From Strix aluco (taxonomy: Eukaryota; Chordata; Aves; Strigiformes; Strigidae): 64,000 nt of DNA. The notes under the pieces are model-generated. The model did not search any database. It worked only from the letters and a program-made list of their open reading frames with translations, and was not told the origin of the DNA. Where the stretch lies: NCBI RefSeq assembly GCF_031877795.1, contig NC_133938.1:13114920-13178919 (forward strand), read 5' to 3'. Below are positions 12,201 through 26,300 of the stretch, one piece after another. The position numbers were made by a program, and so were the translations under genes. How positions within the stretch are numbered: position 1 is the stretch's first letter; each line of letters begins with the position of its first letter.

Positions 12201-15200
12201 ATACAGAAGGCTGGAGGGAAAACTAGTAGTCTAACAACAAGCGACTTGCCGATTGGTAAGAATAATTAAAATTATCTTGACAGTTCTAATCATCTGTTGC
12301 AGCAGTCACTAGTGTAATGTACCTATGAATAGTCACTCAAAGAGGAATGCAAAACTCTGAAAAAGTAAGCACAACTAAGGAATAATAGAAATACAGAGCT
12401 AGAAGGCCGCCAAGATGTCATTTACTTTTTCAAAGCAAGTCCTGACAGAAGTTTGTCTAAACTAGTCTTAAAAGCCCCCTGTGAAGGACTGGAAGACCAT
12501 GATAATTCCTCCTGGCTGTAAAGTCTCATTAATCTACTAGACTTCAGAGAAATGCTTTTGCTTTGAAGAAACCAGGCTGGTTAGAACCTTTGATATCTTC
12601 ATCTTCCAGATGTTTTATTAATTCGGTTTTAATCATCATTTCATGTTAGGCTTACTGATCCAAGACATCAAGTATTATCATTATGAGCACCATCTGTCAC
12701 CCTATTCCAGCAAGGAAATTCTTCAGGTTATTTTCTGAAGCCATCTCCTTTTGTGCCATAGGAAACATCTAACTCACAGAAAGAGTGAAAAATTAAAACA
12801 GGGCCAGGGAAGAAGATCACTGCTGCCTAGACCTGTGTCTGGTTTCAGCTGGGATAGTGTTAATTTTTCTTCTTAGCAGCTAGAATAGTGCTGTTTTGGA
12901 TTCAGTATGGGATTTGGTATGAGAATAATATTGATAATACACTGATGTTTTCAGTTGTTGCTAAGAGATCAAGGACCTTCCAACTCCTCCTGTCCTGCCC
13001 GTGCACAGGTGTACAAGAAGCTGGGAGGGAGCAGAGCCAAAGCCCTGGACCCAAACTGGCCAATGAAAATTCCGTATCATGTAGCGTCATGCTCAGTATA
13101 TAAAGGAAGGTTGTCTGAGAATGAGGGGGTTCTCTCTTGCTTCCAGGACTGTGATTGTGGGATCTTGGTATTTCAGGATCACTAGCTGGGTATCAGTCAG
13201 TGGGTGGTGAGCAATCGCATTGTGCATTACCTGTTTGTCCTTTCTATTACTGTTATTGTTTTATTTTTATTGCAATTATTAAACTGTTTTTATCTCAATC
13301 TACGAGTCTCCCTTTACTGCTCCAATTCTTTCCCTCATCTCCTGGGCGGGGGAGGTTGTGCAAGCCGCTGCGTGGTGTTTGGCTGCCAGCCGGGTTTAAA
13401 CCACAACATCCCGAAGAAGAACTATAAATAAATAGCAAAGAACAGATGACTTAGGAGGGGACTGAAGTCTAATGACCCTGAGGAAGCATAATAAAGTAAC
13501 AATGAAGAAAGGGCTAGTAAGGGGAAAAGGAAATGCTGACTGAGCAGAAGAAGATCATGGTAAGAAGAGACTGTAGAAGAGCTGTCCTAGGATGTTTGCT
13601 GTGGGGCTTTAGACCCTTTCACTCCGGATGAAAACAAATTGTATCTTTGGCCCCCCCAGTCATAAGTTCACCTTGCCTTGTAAGGAACAAAGATTCTGAG
13701 CAAGAGATCTTGGTACAAATAGGCATATTTATCATGTGTTTCTGAACTTCCTCGAAAAACCTGGATGTGAAAAGCAGAAAGTTCTTCTGAATTCAGACCA
13801 GTAAGTGTGGGACTATGGGGCCAAAGAAAGTCGTGTGTTTTTTTTTTTATTTCCTCCAAAATTACTTCCTAAACACAACCACAGAGCAAGTACAGCTTGT
13901 CACTCACAGGTGCAAATTGATTATGATGGCAATTATAAACAGTGATTGAAATAAAAAATAAGTACATTAATTGCTTAAAAAATGTCCAGGCAGCAGAGAT
14001 TCCCTATCTCCTTTTACATTATGGAGTGGGAGATAAACAAAAGTATCCACAAAACAGCAGGAATTTCTGACTTCAGAGACCTTGCTCTTTCTGTCCAGAA
14101 AATCATAGAACTTTAGTAGCTCAATGAATATTACCCTTGAATGGAAGCACTTGAAAAACTTTGGAATTTCTGGCAAGGAAGCAAACCAAAACTGTTTCAA
14201 AGTCCTAAGAAACCATAGCGGTAAGGCTACTAAAGTCTCTTTTGTGCAGATGCTTCCTTTTTCCCTCTCCATTCCACAAGGAAAAGGCTTATTACCTGCA
14301 CAATGTGCATGTAAGCAGCTTGGTGGATTTCCTGATCCTTCACCACCTTCTTTTTTAAAGCTGCCAAATTCCTCTCAAGATACTCTCGCTGTCTCATGTA
14401 CTCCTGCTGCAAATCTGTGTCTGCTGCTTCAGTCTCCACCTGAGGGGGCACAGCATGTTGCCTCAGTAATTACACTACCAAAGAAATTCATCTGCAAGGA
14501 GAAGGCAAAGGCCCTGACTCACCAAGTCTGATTGGTTCACATACTTCCTGTAGAGCTCACGGATCCCATCCTTTATTTTTCTGGAATCCTGAATGAAGCC
14601 CACACAATTATGAAGATCTGTTTTAAATCGTTTGATGAAAGTTTCCATATTTTGCTTCTGCAAGAATGATGTAGGTACATTCTTAATTGACTCATCAGAG
14701 CACTCTTACCATGTGCAATTTTTTATAAAGTCTATTAGAACTGGAGAAAGCTCTCATATACTTTACTTCCACTTAATTTTAAAAAAAAAAAATCATTAAA
14801 AAATCCGCTGGGGATGTGAGCACTACACGTTGAAGAGCAGTGATAAGTTTCAGCAGTAATAATAATCCAAGATAATTGCATTAGGTAATGTAAGTGCCAG
14901 CATCCAGAGATCTCATCTGAAAACAAGTGGCTTATTACCATGAATGCTGTCCCCCACTGTCCTTTCCCAAACAACTTACGTTCTTATTTAGAAACAACAT
15001 GCAAACAGTTAATGAGAGAAGGCAAGGGACAAAACACGTATCAGACACATGCACAACTGATGACTTAATCAAGATTGTCTTCTCATTCTCACTTGGTTTC
15101 TACCAGGCCCCTCTACCTGCTTCCTCCGTCCTGCACCGCCTGCTAAGCTCCTTCACCTTCACTTGCTGTCCCTTTTCCTCCCTCATGACTTGACGTGCTT

Positions 15201-18200
15201 GTTGTCAAACACAAGGGATCCTTGTCTCCTCCATTAATAAGCTCACCCTTAATTTCATCCTACTAATGCCTACATATCATTGTAGGTGGTAGCCTATGTG
15301 CTGCTCCTGTTTAAGCCAAGTATCCCCAGATTTCAAGCTTGGGCAGGAAAGGGTAGTCAGTTGAGCACTTGCCTCATTGCTCTGTTAAAGCCAGGAGAAT
15401 ATGTGTTGATTGGAAAAACTAACACATAAATAACTGTATTTTTAAAAATATCAATTCTCTAACCTGGTTGCAGGCTTGGAAGTTTTCTGTCTTTGTCCCG
15501 ATTGACCAGAGACTCTCCTGGCCCTTGGACACAGTACCCCTGAAGTACCTGTTTGCTCAGATTAATGCTTCTGCAGTGTTCTGTCCCCACAAACTTCATT
15601 ATGTAGGACCTGCACAGTGGTTGTACCCCATACCTTCTGCCTCTCTCTGTGCATCTTGCTATTAGTTGCTTTTAGTTTCTGTTGCAGTTGTGTGATGTTC
15701 AGCTTCAACTGTGTGCTCTCCCTGTGGAATCGTTCCAGCTCCCCCTCCATCTGAAAGGAAGCAGGAGGAGGAAATCAGGACTAAAAGGAGACATGAAAAA
15801 ACAACACATAACAGGAAAACCAGAGACTGGAAATACAGACTTGAGGGAGGATATCCCCCTTCAGGCTGAATTACAACACGAAAAAAGTCAACTTTGGAAC
15901 AACACTGCCCTCTGTCAGAATATACAGAAAGCACAAAAATGGATATTCAATTGAGTTACAGGTATTTAAGTGATGTGATGTCCCTTCATTTCCTTGAGCT
16001 GAACTGAACCTTTACTGTTGCATCTGAATAAAAATGGGTGAGATTGAAATTAACAGTCAATACTGGAAAGAGTAAGTGCAACAATAAGAAAAAACCTGAC
16101 ATTGAAAAGAAACAAATACATTGTAAAGCTGTGGGTACGTATGTAGAACACAGGCAAAAAAAGCAATAATGGTACTACAGCATTTATTGGCATAAGATGG
16201 TGACCAGAAGAGAGAACAGGGCATTCATCATGCTAGTCTGACACACATACACATTTTTCATTAGTTTGCATTTTATTTAAAAGGCCTTTTTCTGAATAAA
16301 CAGACTTATGAAAACTATTAGGTCACTGATTAGCTATGTCACCATAGTCCTAATTTGGCTGAGCTAAAGCTACATCTATGGAGAGATCACAGTAAGTTTC
16401 TATCATAAATAAGTTGCCTCAATGAATTTTCTGCAAGCTAAGTCTGAATACATGGAAGTTTTCCACGGATCAGCTGATGAACAGTATTTTGTCAATGTAC
16501 TAACCCCTAAACAGTGATGTGTGCATAAATTTGCAACTTTCTGAGAGGAGTTCACTCTCCCTCCAGATCAGTAAAGGCAGTGTCTTGCAAAGTCTACAGG
16601 TTACATGGAGGGCAATCACATAAGGACAAGATCTATTTTTAAGCAAAACTGATACTACTCAGACTCTAGAATTAAATACTGAAACAGGAGCTTAAATCGA
16701 TCACTGGTAGCATGTGATAGAAAATTAAATGGCAGCTATCGTGCGCAAATATTATTAGCTGTAAATAGTATCAGTGCTATGTATCCTTGAAAGAAGTCAA
16801 GGAACAGGGTGGAGTCTTCCATGGAACTTGCCAAGTCATCTTTGTATTCAAACAAAGGGCTTAGTAGCAGAGGCCAAATGAGTGTTACTCACCTCACGGA
16901 TCTGCTCCTTCATCGTTTTAATATCATCTTCACGTGACTCTATTTGCTTCTTAAACTCCTCTATTCTGTAATCCAGTACAAATCTGAACTTTTCGAGTTC
17001 CTGATTTTTCTTTTTTAGGTCATATATATGCTTCTCCTGGGAGAAATAGGTAGAGAGATCTGAATCAGACACAGAACTCTCAAACATCCCTAGGACAAGG
17101 CACAAACATGATAGAGGCAAAAACAGCAGTCACAGATCTAGTGGAAGACTGAACTTCAGTTGCACATCTACACAGACTGAGTGGGAAGGACCGGGGCAAA
17201 TAATGCAGAGAGCCATCTACAGATCCCAGAACAGGGGACAAGAAACTCAACATCCTGAACTTGAGCTCCCTAAGAAAAGCTTAGAATGTAAACTAAAAAC
17301 TAAAATCCCAAACTAAAGATAGCAAATTCTTTAAGTTAAAACTGAGTTTCCAGTCATGTGATATTATTACAACATGATACCATTATAATAAATATCTGTA
17401 TTACATTAAGGGAGGGTGACTTTGATCTCAGCCAATTGTCCAGTTCCTCACCTTGTCCTGGATAGTGTCGGCTCTCTCTTGAATTTCTGTCTTCAGTGCC
17501 AAGATGTCATTCTCCAGTGACTTAATAATGCCTTGCAGCTTCTGCTGTTCCAGTCTCATTTCCTCAATGTCCCCGTTTCGTTCCTTGAGCTCTTTCTGTA
17601 GGCTCTTCAACTAGAGAGGCAAACAAATAAGAACTTAACAGTCTCCAAAAGCTGTGCACAACTTAGCCATTCTACTCTGTAAGACACTTTGTAGACAGTG
17701 TGGGATAAAAGATATCAAACTAAGACATGATGAAGAAGCATCACATCACTTAATTACCTGGAACTCAAAAGGGGACTGAATATCCATTTATGCATTTTCT
17801 GTATATTCTGACAGAATACTCACTGCACTACAAGGAATCAAAGAATTTGCATCCAGAAACAAGAAGGGTATGGATATTATACCGAAGCATCAGCTTCAAA
17901 TAACACTCAAGCCAGGGAAATTATTTTCAGATGATCACTTGTCATGCATCTCTAAAGATGTCAAAAGTAGACTGGAAGGGTGCCTAGTTCATAGCTCTTG
18001 GGTACCCTCAAAATCCCCACCTCAGTACTAAGATCTGTAAAGCCAAGAAAGTTGGAACCAAGGAATGGTGCTGGTCAAACTGTGAGGACCCATGAAGAAA
18101 TTCCTCGTGTCTAAAAGACAATGCAACTGAAGACAGTACCATGATAATAGAAGGTATGAAGGGAGAGAACCTATCTGTCTCCAGATAGATACTGAAGGGA

Positions 18201-21200
18201 CTGAAAAGAAAAAATATCTCTCTAACATCCTTAGGCAAATGTAATGCTCAGCCAGTAAAAGAGCTAAAAGGTTTTATGCCTCCTTAAAAATCCTCGTAAA
18301 ACCAATAAAAAATGATGATGCACACAAAACACATAGTGTTTATTGCATCACATGAAGCAGTAGAAGTATTTTCCTAGCAAAGCAATGCATTAGATCTTGG
18401 AAAAATGAAAAGGTTCATTTCTTTCCCATCGTAGGATGAACAATATTATTATTTATAATTTAAAACCATGTAAGATAAAGGAAAATGTCCTAATAAAAAC
18501 ACACCTCCTCTATCATCTATCTTGAATCACATCAGCAATACAATCAGCACACAGCTGCTTCTTCTGCCCAAATATTCTAAAACATTCAAACTGATATAAG
18601 AAGGAGCTACTGTTCTCAGATGAAATACCACATTTTTACAGACTAAGTTTTCAGACTAAACTGACGTGCCATTAATCGCATTCAATCCTCAGCTATGGGA
18701 CTCCATGTGCAGGTCTGATCCTACCACAGAATAAGACATACCCTTTTATTCATGACTCCTATTTCTCCTTTCAGTTGCAGGTTTGATGCCTTTTCTTCTG
18801 AGAGCTGTCTCTCATACTTGACTTTGATTTCCAGGATTTCTCGGTCTTCATCTTCTTCAATTTGTTTCTTAATTTCTTCATGTGCTTGAAGCTGCCGCCT
18901 CATATCCTCCTCTGTCTGCAGTTAAGGAAAGCAAACATTAGAGAAGACAACAGTAAGACACCAATAAAGAAGAGGAGAATTCTTTATTTGTAACTGTGTT
19001 TCTCTTGGGAGTATCTATGTATCTCATGAGTGGACTCTTCAATTGCAGCAATATCATTTAATGATCTTAACATCTTAGGGGATTAAAGTAACTTTAAAAA
19101 CTGTTAAGGCAAACATAAAAATTCTTTAAAAAATTTCTTCTTTAGGCTTGGTTTCTTCAAGTTAGGAACCTGGCCTAACATCAACAAACTTGTTCTGGCT
19201 GCAGAAAACGCAAACATGAGTAACACTTGAGATCTTTCAAAACTGCTGTTTCTGATGCATTAGGACCAATAACCACACAGGTTTGCATCAGTCTCTGTAT
19301 GCCTCTCCTCTCACATTCATTCCTCACATTCTTTCCAAATTGGTATTGCAACATAGGGCTGCTAACAGTAATGTTGATAGAATTTATTGGCTTTAGATAT
19401 GTAAGTATCGGGTATCTGGCTGCCCTCTGTCAAGCCAAGTCTTTGACCTCAATGTGCAGGAGTTTCTGAAGTATACAGGGTTTTTCTCTTTGTTCCCCAA
19501 ATTAGGCAGGCAGGAACCTCAGGGACTCAGGAATGGAATTCACCATTTTAGAAATGTTATCTCTTCACTAGAACAAGGTGATTGAATCTATTTTTCTTCA
19601 ATTACAGTAAATGTATCATCTAACCCACATTAATAAACAGAAATTATTGGATCTAGGAGACAGAGAGGTGAATCTGAGAATGCCCAAGGATATTAATCTT
19701 AGCAGGTTACTTACTGAAGATATGAAGCCCAGAAAAGTTGGTAACTCAGCTGGGTTTTCCTCATTACTATTCTACCACCTGTTAACATATTTCCCCAAGG
19801 TTACAAGCAGATTAGGATTTGCATGGAGGGAGCCAGCCTCTCCTGCCCTAGGGAACACTTTATCACAGTTGGAGAAAAACTTAAGTCAATAATTCAAACT
19901 GCAAATCAAGTTTCCTACCTCTTTCAGCAGAACAGATTTCTCATTAAGTTTTTCCTCGTAATATTCTGTTAGCTCCCTCACAGCCGTGCTTTTGCTTTCC
20001 TCCAAATTGTGCAATTGTTTCTCGTATTCCTCCTGTATCCTCTGGGATTTCACTTGCAGCTCCTGGTATTTCTCATTTTCCATTAAGAGTTTCTGATTAC
20101 TGTCAGATTCTGGAAACAGGAAACATATGGAATGGCTAAAAGTAGCAGAAGATAGGTGTATCCTATCCTTCTACAGTCATCAATGTCTTATTCTCTATTT
20201 TCTTTTTGGCAGCTGGTTACAATTAAGTTACACTAGAAGCACTTCATCACTTTCTTCTTCAAATATACAGGGGTTTTAGACTCTGTGGCCATACAAAATT
20301 TTACATCAGAAAACCATCTCTTGAGTTTCCTGCTCTTCCTTTTACTTACCACTTCATTAATAATACCTGTTCCAAAGCCGTCATTCACCTTTCTCAGCTG
20401 TATTTCTGAATATTCTGCTATAACCCTGCTTGCTGCATCGGGACAGAATGTTGTTCTGTTCCAGCTTGAACAAATCTAAAACCTACACCAAAATCTCCCA
20501 CTCCGCCATTACAACAAATTAATAACAGCTAATTTAGGCATTCCCTTGAGATGGCAACCATGGCAAAGTTGTATAAGCAAAACGATTACAGAGTATGAGT
20601 AGGCAACAGATTAATTTATGCGTGGGCTTGCTTTTTGGTACTAATTTGCAGTATTTCTGTTTTATCTTGATTATGAATCTGGGGTCCAGGTATTTCCATG
20701 TTGTGTGCATTGTACATTAGCCTCCTTGCTGAGCAGTATGGCCTCAGTATTCTTGCACAGTGTACTATAAGATAAATGAAGAAATTACTAATCTCAAAAC
20801 CCAAACATCTAAGATACAGTGCCCATGTGCAAATTCGCATCATGGACATGTGTGTGGTGCAGTTTATACAAATGTTTGATCTGCAATATCTATGACATAC
20901 ATGCATTTTTCCTTGTACTTGTACTGTAGTAGTCAATCCCTGTCACATTACTTGCTCTGAAGCTAATGCACTTCCTCCAGATTCTAGTTACAAACACTTG
21001 TTATAGTCTAACCTAGCTGTTGCACCTCCCTGGCCTGTTTATTCATCAGCTCAGACAGTTGAAACTGGTGTTGTAGCTCCTGTTTTTCTTTCTCTGCCTG
21101 TAAAATCTGGGGAAAAAATAAGAAAAATATGTTTTAATTTGAAACTAGGCAAAGCAGTGTCAAATTGTTCGTGCTCTTGCTCACGGTAGGGAACACATAC

Positions 21201-23365
21201 ACAACAGAATTTGTTTGAAGTCTCTCACCAAAATTCAGGTGCCATGTGTCACTAAGCCAAGTTTTCCCGGAGATTAGTTTGTTACGACAAGTTACAAAAC
21301 TATGGAAAGCTAAGGGAAAGTAGCAAATGGAGATCCTATAATACAGGGTACTGTACAATCCCAATCTAACAAGAAAAGTTTGCGAGGTACAAAAGCCTCC
21401 GCTTCTTTGCGTGTGCCTGCTTGAGGAGAATTTGCAGTTCCACAAATTGTTGTCCTGATATTAAAGTTCAAGCTGCTTGCTGTCTCACTTGAAGCAACCT
21501 TGAGGTCCTAAAGCACTGACATTTGCATAGAATGGCATAAACCTAAGCAAAAGTGAGTTCTGAATGTCATTTGCTTGGAATGTCTGACTACCACTACAAA
21601 TGACTTAATCTTCTAAAAAAGCACAAAGAACTGGAACAAGAAAATGAGTGAGAAGTTTCTCAGAAAAGTTGGGAATTGTACCATAGGTACAATTTTTTCA
21701 CTTTCTTCTCATAACAACTGTATGGGTCTTGCACAAGCAGAAATACTCCATTTGCCTGCTGGACACAACAACTAGAAAGGTTAGCCCCAAGCCTGTCCAA
21801 ATCTGTCGTTCAGTTTAATCTTAACACATACTGATACTCAGACAGGAAGTACAACTTGCCTGCCTAGAAAACTTTTATTCACCTTCAGAGGCATTTGCTT
21901 GCAAGCCTGTAATCAACAAGCCTGAAGAAGTTTCAGCATAGCTGAGATTATTATAACTCTACAGCCAAGCGCTACCTATGAAAAGACCTGAAGAACCACA
22001 GAAGAAAACCAGCACAGATAAAACACAGGTAGAGGGATCTATAGGAATTGAAGTGGCTTTCCTGTAAAAAGTCAAGCTGTACAAAAATGAGGAAAAACAG
22101 AAAGGTTAAAACTCAGGTTACTTAAACGCAAAAACCACAATGAAAAAAGCCAAAGAGTCTGAGGAACTACTTGAAGAAAATATTAAAATGAATAATTAAA
22201 CTTCCTCAAAAAAATCAAAATCAGAAACCTCCCAGAACATTTGTAGGGTCAAGAGACAAGATAGGTATAAACGGAGCACTTGGAAATGACAAGACCATAA
22301 AATAATAAAATTCATAAGTAACCTGGCAAGCTTTCATACTGGAATCCTTCTTTATGTGGAGTCAAACTGAAATACTGCTTGAAGGGACTATGTACAACTC
22401 GACAAAATAAAGAGTAACAAATCACCAGGACAGGATAATATTAATCCAAAAGCTCGAAAAGAACATGAACTGACAGAAATGAATCATGTGATATGTAATC
22501 TCTCATTTCAAGCCATCTTACTGCCAGAGAAACGGCTATTGGATCACTTGCCTTTTAACTCTAAAAAGGGTCCAGAAATACAGCTCAGAAATCTGGTGTG
22601 TGCACCAGACAGATGGACAGAACAGAATTAACACACAGAGATAAGTAAGACATTGGGAAGAATTATCGCAGCTTTTGCCTTTCAGGGAAGTCCACAGACC
22701 ACAGAGAAATCCATAAACACATGAACAGAAGAAATCCAGGGAATATATCTTACTTCTATTTTCAAAAAGCATACAAGACACGTCAGGAGACGTTCTTAAA
22801 AAAGCTAAGCAGCCAGGGCATAAAAAAGGCGGCATTAAGAAGAACAATTGTTGGATCCTGCAGCAGCTGCAACCTTATATGTGACAGAGCTTTTAAGGCA
22901 TGGTCCCATTTCTACTTCAGGGTGATACAGCTTACTGATCCTTGGTCTCAGTCCGCATTTATTGCTGGAACTGTTTTTATGTGAAGATGCTTATAGGCTA
23001 CCTAGGAGAACTCTTGCATCCCCTTGTACTTACAAGATACTTGACTCAAGGGTAGCTTCATGCTTTACACATATCAAGAACATCTTTATTGGAAAGGAAT
23101 GCTTCATTTTTCAGATGTTTTATGGCATTCATACATATATAATGCAATCTTGAATTCAACTCTTCAGTGAAAGATTTCTTGGTATTTGGTTCTGCAATAT
23201 GAATCATACCTGGTGTTTGGTTTTAAGGGAGCCTATTTCCTGAGCGAAATTCTCTTCTAATTCCTTTATTTTTTCATTACAGTACATGTCCTTGAGATGT
23301 AGCTGGTAATCATTTTCTGTCTGCAGCTCTTTCACACGAATCTGCAGGTCTAGCATTGCCTGACT
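9236..23365 (-). CDS. CFAP57: CFAP57 exons 12-22: coiled-coil region and C-terminus (exon map)
   Basis: Coding exons on the minus strand, in transcript order: 23210-23365, 21013-21106, 19919-20109, 18742-18915, 17452-17610, 16893-17036, 15634-15750, 14523-14657, 14296-14439, 9725-9851 and 9236-9447. They encode residues 690-1239: nearly continuous heptad-like Glu/Lys/Leu-rich helix, with conserved blocks such as [12 protein letters not shown] (exon 15), [10 protein letters not shown] (exon 19) and [10 protein letters not shown] (exon 21). Exon 22 ends in a less conserved tail after [14 protein letters not shown]. The 4.4-kb intron between 14296 and 9851 holds the LTR and old CR1 fragment. The exon 13 donor is the unusual GTTAGA. 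Confidence 0.93.
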
Positions 23366-26300
23366 CTGTTAGGACATGAATGAGAAGACAGTTTTAATGG
23401 GTATTATTTGCCATTAGCAACAGCTTGTTAAGGATGTTTTATTTACATGCACATATTTATGAAAGACAGCCTTTGCAGAGAATTTTCAGACAGACCAAGA
23501 AGAAGTTCCAGAAGTAAGGTTCCTTTGTTATCTTACAAGATGGTTTATAGAAATGCAGCTTCTGACTTCTCTACTCCATTAAAACTGCTTTCAAAGGATT
23601 GGGGAAAGTACTAGAGAAAAGTCTAAACTTTTCTCCACACTCACTGTTCATACAATGCAGTTTGCATATTAACAAGCAGCTGTAGCTACTTGCTGTAACT
23701 TCTTTTTATGACAAAAGCCATGCAAGCCCTCTTGAACAGAAGGCCATATAGGAACAGCTAGTCACAAACATCATGCAAACGTACTAGGAAACCTACGGTT
23801 CATGTTCACAAGTTGCTCCTCCTACCTTCTCTTCTATATCTGCTCTCATGATCAGAACTTCCTCAGCATACTCAACTTCCTTTTCCCATTTCAGTATCCC
23901 ATCTCCTTTATCATACACTTTCCAGATAAATATAGAGCCATCCTCTGAAGCAGTCAGCAGAAATAGGTCATCACTTGTTACGGACATCTTAGAATGAAGA
24001 GGCAACAAAAGAATAGTAGAGACAAGGAAGAATGGAGACACAGTTTGATTTTATACCAAATTTTTCTTCCCACCCACATACTCCCTGTCATTTCTACCAC
24101 GGAAAGTCAACAGTGGAAATATTTACACAGCCCCAATACCAACATTTTGATTATGTCCATGCTCCACCCTGGTCCAAACAACAGGGGAAGGGAAGATAAA
24201 GAACATGTGAAGTCACTAGATCCACTTCTGCTCTCAAAGCTGTAGGAAGATTTTTTAAAACCTGGAACAGAAAAGACCTTCTAGACAGTTATAGCACAGA
24301 CGGGCAATTTATACGACAATTCCAAAGGTCTCTAGCTTTTTTCTTTGACGAGTTGTTTGAGCAACAGATGGCTAAACATTTTCTTCTGAATCTGCAAATA
24401 AGCTCACCAAGAACTATCTAGTAATAACTGCTGTCACCTTCTACAAACTCCCTGTGACTGCATGGCCTGGCATAGAGTACCTGGGAGTTGACACAGCCTA
24501 TGAATGAGGTGAAAGTAGAGTTCCAGTACCTGAGGTTCACAGCCTAATGTTGGACTGTGCAGCTCTAAGTCAAGATGCTGCATTTGACAGTGATACTTAA
24601 AATGCCCAAATTATGAACAATTTTAACAAGACAGAACATGTGGCTTCCTGGAGAAAGTGCACTGAAATGTTCCGTGGTTGCAGGCTCTACTCACCTTTCA
24701 GATGCTGTTCACTAGCCTTTTAGAAATACACTCTGGTTAGCAGACCAGCAGTGCAATCTCATCTGCTCTTTACCCTGGCAGCAAGTTGCTTAATACATTT
24801 ATCTCATTCCTCCTTCCATTCTCACAAGAGATTTTCAAGCCTGCATAAATCTGTCTTCCTCTTTCCAGAAACAGCTATATCAAAGTTCTCCACCAGGGAT
24901 ATGCCATGTGACATGTCCTGGTGCAAGCCACTTTTTAGCCAACAACAGCTTATCCAGTGACATCTATTTCTAGAGACAGGACTTCTATGAATGCTGTAAT
25001 ATTCATTCTCCATGTGCAGGCTCAACCTTAGTGTAACATATTATACTATGAAATGGGAAGGAGAATCAGCACTAAAGGAGATGCATGCAGCTGGTATCAC
25101 AAGGAAAAGAAAGTACTCTATGTTACCTTTGTAACAGCACCTGCATGGGCCTGATACTCATTGAAATCTCTCGTCAAAGGTAATGGGTACTTCATAGCTC
25201 GAATTGTCCCCAGAGATGTACCAACAAATACCATGTGCCCGGAATGAGAAATAGCTACTGCAGTATAAACAACACCAAAAGCAGACACTTCAAGCTGGAT
25301 CTAAAAAAAAAAAAAAAACCAAAACCAAAACATAAAACCCTCACATTACATTAAGTTCTCCAATACTATTTGATTACTTACTGCATGAGCAATTGTCATA
25401 CCTCTGCCTGCAGCAAATAATGCAGTTAAAAGAATCTACATGCCTATAGGAGTAAAGCCATGAACAGTAATTAGTATTAAGCTAATTACTTTTATAATAT
25501 AATTACTATTATAATTAGATATACACTCTTAAAATTTCAAGCCAAGTTCCACAGGTTGATCACTTCTGAAAGATGTAATGGTTATCACATACAATTTACT
25601 ACTTTTCTGGAAAAAAAGAAATGCACGTAGCTTATAGTGGTAGATTCAATACACTTGTATTTCAGCAAAACAGTTGATACAATATTGCCAAGTTAGTTTG
25701 TTAGCTGGATTAGAAGACTTCTAGGTGAATCCAAGTGAAGTTATAAAAATACAAAACTACAACAAAATTTCAGGCTTCATGGTAAAGGACATAAGAACAC
25801 AAGAAAAGTGTCAGTAAATATTGCAGCTATCAAAACCAGACTGATTCCTACTTACCAAATGAATGCTAAGGAAACCAAAGCACTAGTATAGTACCCTCCC
25901 CAGAGAACTTAGCAAAATCCCAGAGTGCTTGTTTGCTCACCGAAGACTCGGAAATTTCTTTGAGAGTTTGGTCAGATCCAACAGCAAAGATGATTTTGGC
26001 ATCAGAAGACAGGGCAATGCTGCTGTAGATGCAGGACTTGAGCACACACTCTGACTCCCTTTTACCTGTCAACAAGTTCCACTCATACACAGCACCATGT
26101 GTGTCACAGGAGACTAATTTAGCATCATCTGTGCTCCATTTAACTGCATGTATCTGGCAAAAGCAAAACACACCAAGGAGAGGTTACAGACATACAGCAT
26201 GGAGTCCTTTTACTGGTAAATCCATGACAACTTTGGAATCATACTTCTAAGTCTTACTTAAAAACCCCTAGGTGTTTCTCAACTAATTCCATTTTAGTAT

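Noticed and set aside
14124-14531. 135-codon plus-strand frame opposite CFAP57 exons 19-20
   Set aside because: It is the antisense shadow of the coiled-coil exons and has no independent support.
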